A stretch of DNA of 64,000 bases from positions 1-64,000 of the forward strand of contig NW_005179041.1 of assembly GCF_000350225.1 (NCBI RefSeq). The letters are read 5' to 3'. Each line of letters opens with the position of its first letter. Position 1 is the first letter of the stretch. Source of the DNA: Chondrus crispus (Eukaryota; Rhodophyta; Florideophyceae; Gigartinales; Gigartinaceae). Position numbers and translations under genes: made by a program. Positions 35,393-46,700 of the stretch are shown here, in pieces. A model generated the notes under the pieces. That model saw only the letters and a list, made by a program, of their open reading frames with translations. It ran no database searches and had not been told where the DNA came from.

Positions 35393-38362
35393 TTAGTTGC
35401 GAATGATCCACTGCTCAGGGTGAATCGAGAGCATTCCCGTAGATACAGCGGCTTGTAGAGCAGCTTGAGACATCGACTTGGTCAGGCCGTCGGCGATGTT
35501 ACTCGAGCTACGAATAAACCCAATGTCTGAAATAACCTTATCGCGGAAACCTTCTCGCGCAGCTGCGATATCCAACATCGTGCGCTTCTCTGACGTCCTA
35601 GAACCCTTCGAAATCACATCAAAGAGGGACTTAGAATCAGTGAGCAGCTGGACCGGGATGCGACGGCCATAGATCTCGCCGAGCTCAGAGGCGAGAGTGG
35701 CAGCGATGTCGAACAGGTCACTGAAGGCGATGACCTCTCCAGCCATGGCAGAGCGGACAACTCGTTTAGACTTGTACGACTTAAAGCTGATCGGTACGGA
35801 GCGGCCGTGTCCATCAGCAAGGAAGCAGATATGGCCAAGCTGCGTGGACAGGTCGTGGTTGTTGGCGAAGGAGGCGTCGGCGAAGCCGATGACGCGAAGG
35901 GACTCTTGATCGGGGGTGGCGATCTTGAGAGAGACGCGGTGGTCCGTGGCGTATCGTGTCGCTCTGTTGAGGCGGCGGACAATCGCGGGCTGCTCGGCAA
36001 GGAAGCGGTCCTCAGTGACCTGTGCAAGTTGAGAGATCTCAAACTGGCAGTCCGGGCGGGTGTTGGCGAGCCACGCAAGTCTCATGCGCATCGACCGGAA
36101 CTCTGAGAAGGAAGCGTCGAGATGGAGCCGCTCCAGTTTCTGCAGATAGAAGTGCTGGTTCTGTTCCAGGCTTCCATCTTTGCCGCGCGCAAGCGAGAAA
36201 CCAGAGAAAGTGCAAGGGATATGCTCGTCCTCGCCCATCTGGAAGCGCTCGCTGGTCTTCTTTGCCAGTTGACGGAAGCCAGGAGAGCCGGCGCGTAGCA
36301 AGTCGTCAACGTATCCGCCGCTAAGGCCCATGAGGCGACCATTTGACATGATCTTGTAGAGAGCCGGGTCAGACCGAAACGGGGTCATGCCAAGGTCATG
36401 TCGATGGTGCTCGTCTAGGGTCTTGTGCCAGAGGTCTCCGGAGTCACAGAGGCCGTACAGGGGTTTGAGCAGCTTTAGACACTGTTCGGGTTGTAGCTCG
36501 AACTCAGGGACGGGCTTGGTGATGAAAAGCTCTCTAGAAAGAGGTTCGGCGGACTGAAGGTATGCTTGGCGGACATCAGAAGACCAGATGTCGAAGCCGT
36601 GAATCGAAGCGAGGGCAAGTAGGAGGCGAATGGATTGGGGCTGTAGCGTGACCGCACTGTGGACTATGAGGGCCTTCATGCGGTCGCGATGTCCACCTAT
36701 TACGTACCGCGCCTTGAACTTGACTTGACCGTCTTCTGCGGACTTGATGGCAAGCACAAAGCGGCCTGGTAGTACGTTGCCGTCGGGAGGAACCTCTTCT
36801 CGAAGGATGACGCTAAATGTCCCGCGGTCGAGTAGCCCGCGAATCTCATCACGTTTCGCTTGGGACATGTCCGAAGAAGTTGCTCGGGGGTCCTTTGGAT
36901 GAATGACTTCGGTTAAGTGAACGCAGTCATCGTCATCACCCGGAGACGAGAAGTGCGAAAGGCCACGATGAAGGTCGGCAAAGAAGGAGTGGGCGCCATC
37001 CATTGGGGCGATATAGCGCTTGACTTGGGCGACATTGAAGGGGCGAGCCGCACCGATCTTGACATCTTGTATGTATACAAGTTTCTTGCTGGCGTCCATC
37101 CCGAGTACTGTAAAGGGACCGAGCCATTCGCCAATGCGGTGATTGACGATTTTCTCACGCCAGACTAGGACTTGATCGCCAGGGTCATAAGCGCGGTTTG
37201 CAGCAAGTGGCACAGAATGTCGCAAACCTCGTGCAACGCGTATCTTAGCCATGATGTGCTGCATCTCAGTGCGGGCAGCGTGAACCATCGCGGCACGTTC
37301 CCCAAGAGTATCTCGGGGTTGAGGCGTTTCCGAGGCAGTGTAGACGCGAGGTAGTTCTCCGAAGACGAGGGACGATGGGACGAGGCCTTCTGGTCCCAGA
37401 GTGTCGTTCATGGCCTTGATAGCCATCTGAAGGAGGAGCGTCTTGTCCACGTTCGGATATACGAGCACCATCTTGCGGAAGGTGGTACGGACTGGTTCAT
37501 GATACCGTTCCCCGATTCCAAGGCTTGAGTGCGCTTCTATTCCCGTGCCTTCTTCTACGTTTGCTCTTGCGGCAAGGGAGACGAAAGGCTCGCTTTTGCC
37601 GAGGTTGCTGCCTTGGTCGACCAGTATCCGATTGGGAAGACCGGTGTAGATCGAGGCCCAACAGCGAAGCAGGGTGTCCCAGATTGCCTTGGTGCTAACA
37701 TTGGGGAGGAAGCGGGCTGCTGAGAAGCGGGTCGACTCGTCAACGATATGCAAGATGGGCATGGAGTCGATGTACATGATATCCATCATGATCCTCTCGT
37801 TAAAGCGGGCGTTTTCGGTACCAAAAGAGACGCGGAAGCGGGTAGGCCCAGGCTTGATTCGTTGGCAGGGATCACAGCGCTTCGATATATCCCGAAGGAT
37901 ATGGAGCGTCTCTGGCGTCGCATCGTCAGGGCGGGCCTTCCTTAGCAAGTTGAAGAGCTTAGTGGCGGATGGGTGAAAGAACTGGCTGTGCAACTTGTTG
38001 AGCTGTGCCTTTGTGAAGTAGTTCCGTGTTCCACAGTCAAAAGGGACGTAGACGTGCCGGCTCGGCGAGCGGACAAGGGGTATGAACCATTCATCGACAT
38101 AGGTCATACGCCCGTCTTCTAGTTCGTTTGCCGATCGTCGAGCCAGTCGGTTGAAGACTGTATGGGCGACGAGCTTCTCTCGGTCCAAGACATCCATGCC
38201 CAGCAAAGGTGGGATGTTTGCCTGGACGATGTCAAACTCGATAAGGATGGGTTTGACACCCGGCGGAGTGGCGAGGGGCAGGGAGATTCGTCCAAGAGAC
38301 TGGAAGGATTCGTCCCCAAAGCGGAAGCGGTGTACCGAGCTGCAGATGTTGCGGCGGTGCAT
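35393..38362 (-). CDS. copia-2 pol frame
   Basis: The open frame is 989 residues. In order it holds the end of a retropepsin-like domain (IPPLLGMDVLDREKL), the integrase zinc-binding region (HPSATKLFNLLRKA, CDPCQ), the integrase core (DIMYIDSMPILHIVDEST, ILVDQGSN, GIGERYHEP), copia reverse transcriptase (WSSDVRQAYLQS, LKLLKPLYGLCDSGD, GGYVDDLL) and RNase H (GFADASFANNHDLS, LLTDSKSLFDV). The C-terminus IRSSSNIADGLTK matches the copia hallmark near the end of RNase H. The open length argues for fairly recent activity. Confidence 0.85.
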   Translation of the reverse strand: MHRRNICSSVHRFRFGDESFQSLGRISLPLATPPGVKPILIEFDIVQANIPPLLGMDVLDREKLVAHTVFNRLARRSANELEDGRMTYVDEWFIPLVRSPSRHVYVPFDCGTRNYFTKAQLNKLHSQFFHPSATKLFNLLRKARPDDATPETLHILRDISKRCDPCQRIKPGPTRFRVSFGTENARFNERIMMDIMYIDSMPILHIVDESTRFSAARFLPNVSTKAIWDTLLRCWASIYTGLPNRILVDQGSNLGKSEPFVSLAARANVEEGTGIEAHSSLGIGERYHEPVRTTFRKMVLVYPNVDKTLLLQMAIKAMNDTLGPEGLVPSSLVFGELPRVYTASETPQPRDTLGERAAMVHAARTEMQHIMAKIRVARGLRHSVPLAANRAYDPGDQVLVWREKIVNHRIGEWLGPFTVLGMDASKKLVYIQDVKIGAARPFNVAQVKRYIAPMDGAHSFFADLHRGLSHFSSPGDDDDCVHLTEVIHPKDPRATSSDMSQAKRDEIRGLLDRGTFSVILREEVPPDGNVLPGRFVLAIKSAEDGQVKFKARYVIGGHRDRMKALIVHSAVTLQPQSIRLLLALASIHGFDIWSSDVRQAYLQSAEPLSRELFITKPVPEFELQPEQCLKLLKPLYGLCDSGDLWHKTLDEHHRHDLGMTPFRSDPALYKIMSNGRLMGLSGGYVDDLLRAGSPGFRQLAKKTSERFQMGEDEHIPCTFSGFSLARGKDGSLEQNQHFYLQKLERLHLDASFSEFRSMRMRLAWLANTRPDCQFEISQLAQVTEDRFLAEQPAIVRRLNRATRYATDHRVSLKIATPDQESLRVIGFADASFANNHDLSTQLGHICFLADGHGRSVPISFKSYKSKRVVRSAMAGEVIAFSDLFDIAATLASELGEIYGRRIPVQLLTDSKSLFDVISKGSRTSEKRTMLDIAAAREGFRDKVISDIGFIRSSSNIADGLTKSMSQAALQAAVSTGMLSIHPEQWIIRN

Positions 38363-38598
38363 TCCAGCAGCCGCCAGGAGTCGGTTAAGCTCTTGCTTGC
38401 CGACAACCGACTTGGGGGCACCTATATCAACGCAGAACCCGAGAGGCCGTCGTGAAGAGCATTCACGTTGGAGATCCGCCGCGAAGATCTTTGTGCAGTC
38501 GATGTCAACGACCGGGAGTTTGCGGCGAGGAGTCGCAGTCCTATGTTGATAGGACGATCGGTTTGGGCGATGAGGATTAGCGACTTGTCCACATCGCC

Positions 38599-39828
38599 TT
38601 AGCGAAAATCCGCAGAGAGCATCTGCTCTGATACGCTAGCGGATACCACGTTGGTGACCACATCACCGTCGAACTCGTCGGTGTAATACGGGGCATGGTC
38701 ACTAACATCACGAGCATAGTACAAGGCGTCGTCCAGCTCCTTTGCCGCAGCGTTGTCTCCCTCCGTCCCAGGAGGGGCGGAACCCTCATGAGGTTCTTGT
38801 TCTCCCTCCATTCCGAGAATGTAGTCTCGGATGATGTGGACGTGAGATTCACCCTTGCGGAGTCGGCTGCGCGCGCTGGCAGCAATTGCCCCTGCGTGGC
38901 ATCGATGGCCGGGTAGCCAAGGAGCAGCACACTTGAAACATTCCTTGCGACGGCGCGCCTCGTCGAACGTGCGCCCATGGCGGACCTCATTGCGGTCCGG
39001 AGGCGTGCGAGACGATGGCGGGAATCGGGGCCGATCGGGACGGTCCGGCGGGCGGTTAGACATCCGGTTCCGAACGTCACGGGGATTGCGGCCGTAGCGT
39101 TGGAAGAAGACATCAGCGGCTTGTTCCTCGTCCATCTCCGTGCTGTGTGTGGGATACGCGGGCGGGCGCACATCCTTGAGCTCGTTGGAGAGCTGGAGGC
39201 TCTCATGTAAGGCCGTTACGAACGCGTGGAACTTGTAGCGATGGGAGACGATGTTGCGAATGGGAGAGAGCGCCCATTCACAACCGAGAACAGCCTTTCG
39301 TAGGAAACGTATCTTGTTCTCGTCTGATCGGAAACCAGGAGGGCATTGCGGGGTGAGCAATTCCAGGTACTCGACCAGCTTGGTCAGGCCATCAGAGTGG
39401 GTTGTCAGAGAGCGAGTGGACATGAAGGTGTCTAAATTGAGACATTCAAGGGTGGACTGGACCTGGAGCTGGCGTGAGTCGCTGTCGTACTCGCGCTTCA
39501 TTAGCTCAACCACCTGCTCATAAGCCATTCCTTGAGCGTAGTGGTTGAGGAAATAGGTACGAGCCGGGCCCTCGAGGACATTCATGAAGTACTCTGCCTT
39601 CTGCGCAGGAGTTAGGCGGTGCTGATGTGCGCATGCCTCGTAGTCACGTAGCAGGAGGTCCACGGACTGACTGAGGTCTCCCTTGAACTTCCGACCAGAG
39701 AACTGCTGGTGCACGTAGTTTGCTTTGCGAGTGTCACCGGTGTCCATGTTGGGTTCGTGCGCAGTCGGGGAATTGTCTTGGCCGTTCTGCGGACGCTGGT
39801 CAAATCTAACGGGTCCGCCCTGGCGCAT
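38599..39828 (-). CDS. copia-2 gag frame
   Basis: The frame is 409 residues from the Met at 39828; coding may start further upstream. A helical capsid-like region (about 35-230: FSGRKFKGDLSQSVDLLLRD onward) is followed by Arg/Pro-rich sequence and a zinc-binding motif (ECFKCAAPWLPGHRCH). The acidic C-terminus leads toward the pol region. It would form virus-like particles and bind element RNA. Confidence 0.75.
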   Translation of the reverse strand: MRQGGPVRFDQRPQNGQDNSPTAHEPNMDTGDTRKANYVHQQFSGRKFKGDLSQSVDLLLRDYEACAHQHRLTPAQKAEYFMNVLEGPARTYFLNHYAQGMAYEQVVELMKREYDSDSRQLQVQSTLECLNLDTFMSTRSLTTHSDGLTKLVEYLELLTPQCPPGFRSDENKIRFLRKAVLGCEWALSPIRNIVSHRYKFHAFVTALHESLQLSNELKDVRPPAYPTHSTEMDEEQAADVFFQRYGRNPRDVRNRMSNRPPDRPDRPRFPPSSRTPPDRNEVRHGRTFDEARRRKECFKCAAPWLPGHRCHAGAIAASARSRLRKGESHVHIIRDYILGMEGEQEPHEGSAPPGTEGDNAAAKELDDALYYARDVSDHAPYYTDEFDGDVVTNVVSASVSEQMLSADFR

Positions 39829-39984
39829 GTCCCCTGAAGCCGCGTTGGGCGCCAGGTTATGACTGGCGGCACGTTCATAGCCATGATTGAAGCGGTTGTC
39901 AAAGTCAACCGCTCCGCTTCTAGGGCCACGGGGGGGCCGTGAGATTGCTGAGGGCGTACGGGGGGGTAACGTTCCTGGCGCCCT

Positions 39985-40656
39985 TGTAGTATAACCCCCC
40001 CCCTGGGGCTTTATTTTAGATTAGATCAACTCAGAATCGGATCGGTTACTGTAGAGCTCGATGCTCTACAGTACCACCACGTGTAACCCCGAGTACAGGG
40101 GGCGTACGTGGACACGTGTACGCGCGAGACCGAAGAGCGCGCACACACACGTGTACTGTCAGCCCCGATGGCTGACAGTATTACAGTGTCGACCGACCGC
40201 TACAGTACGTCGCTACAGTACATCGGTACTGTACTATTATGATAGGTTATTATGTACATTAAATATGGAGCGGACCGGCGGCGGGGGAGGAGGACAAGCA
40301 CGGACTTGTCACCCACCGACCGCCAAGGTCCGACTTCCCGCTTATTCTAAGGTAGCGTTCGCTAACTACCTTAGAGCGGCACCGAGCGCGGGTTGACGAC
40401 GCGCGCGGTACGCCCACGAGCCGGCTCCGCCTCCGCCCGTCGGTACTGGATCGTCACCCAGTACCGCGCCGGGGCGTCGAGGCGTCGAACCGCTCGCACG
40501 TACCGGCGTCCTCCCCGTTCCCGCTCTACCACGCTACCCGGGCCCGCTGCCCGGTGCCGTTAGCTGGTGTCCTGCTTCACCCCCGTCTTCCCGTTCGGAC
40601 GGGGTCTACGTCGAGCTGTGCATACACCCCTCTCCGCTGGGGGTGTTTATGCTACA
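39985..40656 (+). repeat. gypsy-1 5' LTR
   Basis: It begins TGTAGTATAACC and ends TTTATGCTACA. Several stem-loops are packed inside: CTGTAGAGC/GCTCTACAG near 40049-40072, TACTGTCAGCC/GGCTGACAGTA at 40154-40180, CTAAGGTAG/CTACCTTAG near 40348-40375 and CGGTACTGG/CCAGTACCG at 40441-40466. A possible primer-binding site, TGGTCTCCCGACC, starts one base after the LTR. Confidence 0.9.
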
Positions 40657-40736
40657 GTGGTCTCCCGACCTAGAAGACCCTGGAGTCCGATCTCCGAGAA
40701 GACTTCCGCTTCCCTCCGCGAACCGATCGCGTCGAG

Positions 40737-43700
40737 ATGAGCCAAGAGTTTGAGCCCTCGATCCGCTCCGAAGCGGCGGATCTGAGTCCGGCCGCTGTGC
40801 AGTCCCCATCCGCCCCGTCGGGCGACGGCGACGCAGGTCCTCGTGACCGCGAACCGTCGCTCGGATCCTCCGAGGAAAGAGCGGCGGCGATGTTCGAACG
40901 CATAGCCGAATACATCGAGGAAGTCCGTACTTCCCTTCGGATCGATGTATCGGACCATGTATACACTCGATGCATGGCCGAACTCCGCTCCCTGCGTGAA
41001 GGGAGGTTCGATAGAGTGACGCAGTCCTTAGAGAATCTCCGAGCACTGATCGACGAGTTACACTCGCGGATTGTGCTCGTCGAAGACTCCCGTTTCGCCT
41101 CGCCCGGACCGTCCGGGCAAGGTCGCCCTGAGAGGCCGACCTCGGTGAGACGACCCCAGGACCGAACCTCTCCGTCCGCAGAGCAATTGGGTGCGTTCGC
41201 GCACCTCTCCGCTGAGCTCGACGCCACTCGTCGGCGTGCTCGTGACATGGAACGTACCATGGCCGAAGGGCTACCCGGTGCCCCCTCGAGAGGGCCCGGT
41301 GGTACCGTACCTCCGAGCGCCGCCGCCCCCGAGGGTTGGCGTCCGACTGGTGCCGCTACCAGTCGGACTGCAGAAGGAAGCCGTCCTCCGATAGACGCGA
41401 ACTTCGCGTCTGAGACCCAAGCCTTGCCGCCTATCGTCGGAAGTAGGCGGCAAGTGGACCGCGTATCGTACGCGGACGAAAAGGACCGTGGAGGAGCCGC
41501 CCGCGGATCCGGAGAACCGATGTTCTCCGTCGATCCCCGCTGGGGCGGCTACCCGCCGGCGAGTTACGCCGAGCATCCAGGTCCGGTAGACGTCCGTACG
41601 CTACCGGTTACCTCCTTCGGCACGCTGGGTCCCGCTGAACCCGGGCTCGAGCCGGTACATACGATGATCCAAGAGTTCAGCGCCGTTGCTGACTATCGTA
41701 TGTACCGCTTGGACAACACCTCGAGGCTCGTTACCTCGGGTGACGCGGGACGGATCGCGAAGTACGTCCAACGCTGTCGTGGGATCCGTCCCACGATGCG
41801 CAGCTTCGACGGTACCGACCCGATCCAGCTGCTGCCTTTCTTGAAGGATATCCGAATCACCTTCAACTCGCAACACCTGACCGAAGGTGTTGCGGTACGA
41901 GTCCTCGCGCACTTCCTCGAGCGCGACGCGGAGCGCCTGTATACGAGTTATACGATGCGTGGCCTCCGCGCCGGCCAGCTCCACGACGACGTGAGCTGGC
42001 CGGGGCTCGTGAATCAATTCTTAAAACGCTACCTCACGGACGACGTGTTAGGTGAAGCGTACGACGCTGTCGCTACGGCGCGACAGCAATCGCATGAGAC
42101 GGAAAGCACGTTTGCTGACCGACTCGAGACTGCCGCGTTCCGATGCACGGCAGTCTTCTCCGAACAGTCCCTCGCGCATTACTTCGTGCGGGGACTTGCA
42201 CCGGCAACCCGTGCCGCAGTATCCGAAACTGTGCAAAGGCTGCCAGGCAGTCAGAAGACCGATCTTCCGACCATCCGCCGTATCGCCACGGCGGAAGGTA
42301 CAACGTACCGCGCCCGGCGCGGTTTACCTCTGCCGGATTCGAAACCGGCAGGGAAGTCTGGCAGGACTACGAAGTCCGCCGCGACAAGTTCGCCCGCCTC
42401 GACCCTCCATATCGGGGAGGATGAGTGGCAGGCCGACCCTGTCCTCATTACGCAAGGAGCAGGGCCCGTGGGGGCACGAACGCCTTCACCGATGTCGACC
42501 GGAACGACATCGAGTTACGCGACCGCCTTCGCGGCCACTCCAAGGGTGGCAAGGGGTACAAACCCCCGGGTCGCAGAGCTCGACATATCGAGCCGAGGTG
42601 CAGGAGGCGAAGCGCCTCGCGTGCCCCTCCTCACCGATGAGGAGGCGCGGCACGCGGCGACATTCGCCTCAACGGACGGCAGCGCGTACGTGTGCTGGCT
42701 ATGCCGTACGTACGGGCATGCCATGTACGCGTGCCCGTTCCTGTCGCCGGAACAACGGATGTTCACGGCGTACAGGAACTACCGCTACCAGATGGAGACG
42801 CGCCCCGGTGCGCGTAATCTCCTCCGGCAAGCGGCGGGCGAGGGCCGTCCCCCGCGTCAAGGCTTCCCGAACCGAACGGGTGGGGGCGCACGCTTCGCCC
42901 CCCGTGGAGGCGGGTACCGTCGTAACGAAGTCGACCGTCGGGATCGACCCGCCTATCGCCAGGCGGACACAAGGTACCCCCGACAAGGAGAAAGAGGGGA
43001 CCGAGACCGTTCTCGGTTACCCCAACAGGTACAAAATGCGATAATGTACCTGCAAGACTGGGTAGAGGATCCGTACCCTCTACCCACGGAGGGTCACGAA
43101 GGAGAGCCGACTCGCTTCGTCCCCCATATCCTGCGACGACCGGACGCCGCAGGTCAAGGCCCGGAAGTACCGGAGTACTTCGCCAAGGCCGCCGAGCCGC
43201 AGTGGGGGAATCGTCCCGACCCACGCGACCGGATACCGGAAGAGGACCTGGCCGTCGATAGCCAGGAGGTTAGCTCCGATAGCACGGGTAGTTCGAAAAA
43301 AAGGGTAAAGACGGTTACGTACACGCGGTCGCGTGAGCCGTCTTTTCCCCACGAACTAGACCCGACCCCGCGTGCTCGCCAAGGACACGGGGGGTATTGT
43401 CCGATAATACATCCCCCGCTACCGGAGGCGAGCACGGGAGCTCCTGTAATGCCGATACAGGAGGGAGCGCATGTCGAGGCCTCCGAAGGCCCGACGTTAG
43501 GAGAACAAGACACCGGGACAGCCGACGTCCCGGTGAGGCGTAACGATGGCGACGGGGGCAACGACGACCGAAAAGATTCGGTCGATCCCCTGACTCCCGC
43601 GAGCCCAAGGTCGCCGGAGAGAGGTCCGTGTCGTACGGACTCGAGTAATCCGAGGGGCGTCAATGATCCGCGGACGCCCCAAGGAAGGGGGAGAAGGAAA

Positions 43701-46700
43701 CGCAAGCGGGGCCAGCACCGAAACCGAGGGCCCCGACGGAACGACCTCACCGATAAGGTCGCCCCGAAGGTTGTCGGCGGCGTCATTTGCCTTATGACGT
43801 CGAAGATCTACAACGTCCTCGGCTCGATAGCCATCGAGGGAAATGCATTTAAACCCCGCACGATCGCTGTTGATACGTGCTCGGGGTATAATCTGGTGAG
43901 AAAGGCCGACCTTCCCCCCGATTGGACGCGTTACGTCGTGCACGACGCACCTCTGCCACGATTGGTAGGCGCGAATAGCAACCCCCTCAAGCTTTCGGCC
44001 GTCGTCCGCCTGGCGGTGCGGTTGAGGAACACGGTGTTCCGAATTTCGTTCGTAGTCGCGGACCAGCTCGCCGTGCCGGTCCTTCTCGGCACGGCCTTCA
44101 TCGATACGCACGTGCGGTGTATCGACATCGAAGCTCAACGAATGGAGCTACGCCAAGGCGGTTCCGTCGCCATCGTTGACGGAAAGGGGGAGTCGACTTC
44201 CCCTACCAGGCGACACGGGCGACACACGGGTCGGCCAGACGTACGCGAGGAGGCCCCGCAAGCGATCCGAATCGCCCGCTGGGTTACCATCCCCGCGATG
44301 TCACAAGCCCGCGTGCGTGTGACAACCGCGGGGAGGGGCCTCGTGTTCCTGGAACCCAAGCCCTCACTCCAACACCGACATGGAGTGAGGCTGACGAATG
44401 GCGTCGCGGAGGTCCTACCGAATCAGACCTTCGACGTCATCGTCGCGAATTTCTCACGACGAGAAAGGAGGCTTCCGAAGCACACCGTCGTGGGATACGC
44501 GAAGCGCAACCCCCTCGCGATCCTCACTCCCGAACGTAAGGTCGCCGAGGGGATCGCGCACGCGCTACACCTGACCGACTTGACCGATCAAGTCGGTGGG
44601 GTAGGAGTTGGCCGATCCAACTCCGACGATGAGACCACCGCCGGGGGCAGGGGGGTCGACCCGGTCGAACGGTCACCTTTAGGCCAACCGACGGCGAGGG
44701 GTACTGTACTCCCCCAGCAAAAGGATCCCGAAAATCCACCGATGGATTGGGAAAAAGAGATCGACCTGTCATACATCGATGATGACAAGCTCCGTGGCCA
44801 CGTGCTCGAGATGCTCCGTAAGCACTCGAGTCTATGGAGCGGTGCGCTTGGAACGATCCAAGCCACGGAGCACCGCATCCCCCTCGAACCGGGAACGAAA
44901 CCGATTCGTTCTATGCCCTATCGGAAGGGCCCGACCATGCGCGAAATGGTTGCGAAGGAGGTCAACAAGATGTTGAACGCAGGGGTTATCGAACCCGCGA
45001 GCACCGAGTGGGCGTCCCCGGTGGTGCTCGTACCGAAGAAAGACGGCTCTCTTCGGTTCTGCGTAGACTACCGGCGTCTCAACGCGAAGACCGCAGCGGA
45101 TTCGTATCCGCTGCCACGGATGGACGACTGCATCGACTCGTTAGGAGATGCAGCCGTCTTCACCACGTTGGACTGCAATTCCGGTTATTGGCAGATCCCG
45201 GTCGCTCCGGAAGACCGGGATAAGACCACGTTTACGACGCACATGGGCACGTTTCGCCACTTGCGCATGCCGTTTGGACTCAAAGGGGCACCGGCCACCT
45301 TCCAACGTGCGCTCGACATAATACTCTCCGGAGTCCGCTGGCAAATATGCCTCGTCTATCTCGACGACGTGATCGTGTTCTCCCGTACGCACGGAGAACA
45401 CGCGAGGCATCTCGATACCGTCTTGAGCTTACTGCGGAGTTCCGGTATCTCCCTTAAGCTCAAGAAGTGCAGCTTCTTTCGACCGAAGGTGCACTACCTG
45501 GGGCACGTCATCTCCCCAGGCAAGTTGAGCGTGGCCGATACGGCGGCCGACGCTTTCAAGACGTTCACGTTCCCGAGGACGTTGACGCAAGTGCGCTCGT
45601 TCCTCGGGGCGTGTAACGTATACCGCCGATTCGTTAAGGGGTTCGCTAAGATTGCACGTCCTCTGACCGACATGACGCGCAAGGATTCGGGTCCCGATTT
45701 CTATAACCCCACGGAGCTGCAACTTCAGGCGTTCGAGAACCTTAAGAAGTGCATGATCGCTCCGCCGATCCTCGCGTTGCCCCGGCACGGTCGTCCGTAC
45801 ATGATAGACACCGACGCGAGTGCCTACCAACTCGGCTGCACCTTACTTCAGGAGCACGAAGAGCCGAACGACTGGCACCCCGTGGGGTATTGGTCGTACT
45901 CACTGTCCGATAGTGAGCGCAACTACAGCGCTACCGAACGCGAGTGCTTCGCCGTAGTGTGGGCCGTCCGCACACTACGGCCGTACGTAGAAGGCACGAA
46001 GTTCACCGTACGGACGGACCATGACGCCCTCCGATGGCTCATGTCCCTCACCGAGAGTTCCGGAAGACTCACCCGGTGGCGGCTACGTCTGGCTGAATAC
46101 GATTTCACCATTCAGTACCGCCCCGGACGCGTGCATCAGGTGCCCGATGCCCTGTCACGACTCGTGTCGCCGAAGGTCGCCGATGACCTTCGCTCCACCG
46201 TCGAGGTGGATGACGACATCCCCACTTTCGACGGGGGCACGACAGTTCGAGACGTATCGAACGAGCTCGCGGACCACGCTTGTACCGCGAGCTGTGATCA
46301 TCAGGCCGTCCATGTCTTCGTGACGACACGGAACCAAGCTGAAGCCCGGACAAGGTCGCGCGTACGGACGCGCGACGAACCGCGAGGAGACGACGAGGCC
46401 CCCGCCCTCCAAGGACCCAATTCGTTTTGGGAGGAGAACGACGAGTTCGACGCCGCCGACATCCAGCGCGCCGAAGGCCCCGATGCTGGCGCGCTCGACT
46501 CCCCGGTCGCCCCACCGCAGGACGACCTTCCGGCCCCTCTTACGATAGAGGAGATAGCCGAGGAGCAACGCGTGGATGACTTCTGCCAAACCGTTTTGGC
46601 ACGACAGTCAGAGTCCCGGGACTCCGCGTTCTTCGAGGACCACCAAGGGGTGCTCAAGCGGAGACACCCCTTCGACCCTGATATCGTACAGGTGGTGGTA

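Larger units (their letters stand above)
35393..39984 (-). mobile_element. Ty1/copia element on the reverse strand (copia-2), incomplete
   Basis: Reading right to left: gag with a Cys/His zinc-knuckle-like motif (about 39.9-38.6 kb), a protease-like stretch, integrase, reverse transcriptase with YVDD, and RNase H ending near 35.4 kb. It is related to copia-1: both integrases share the GPEGLVP and LVFG strings. No LTR pair could be found. The right end is cut at 39984 by the gypsy LTR, and the left end is unclear. It has about one or two breaks, though gag-pol frame change by programmed frameshifting is known in the family. Age cannot be estimated without LTRs; the long open frames suggest it is not ancient. 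Confidence 0.85.

Noticed and set aside
35393-39984. LTR pair for copia-2
   Set aside because: I compared the right flank (39829-39984) with 33.2-35.4 kb and found no matching terminal repeat.
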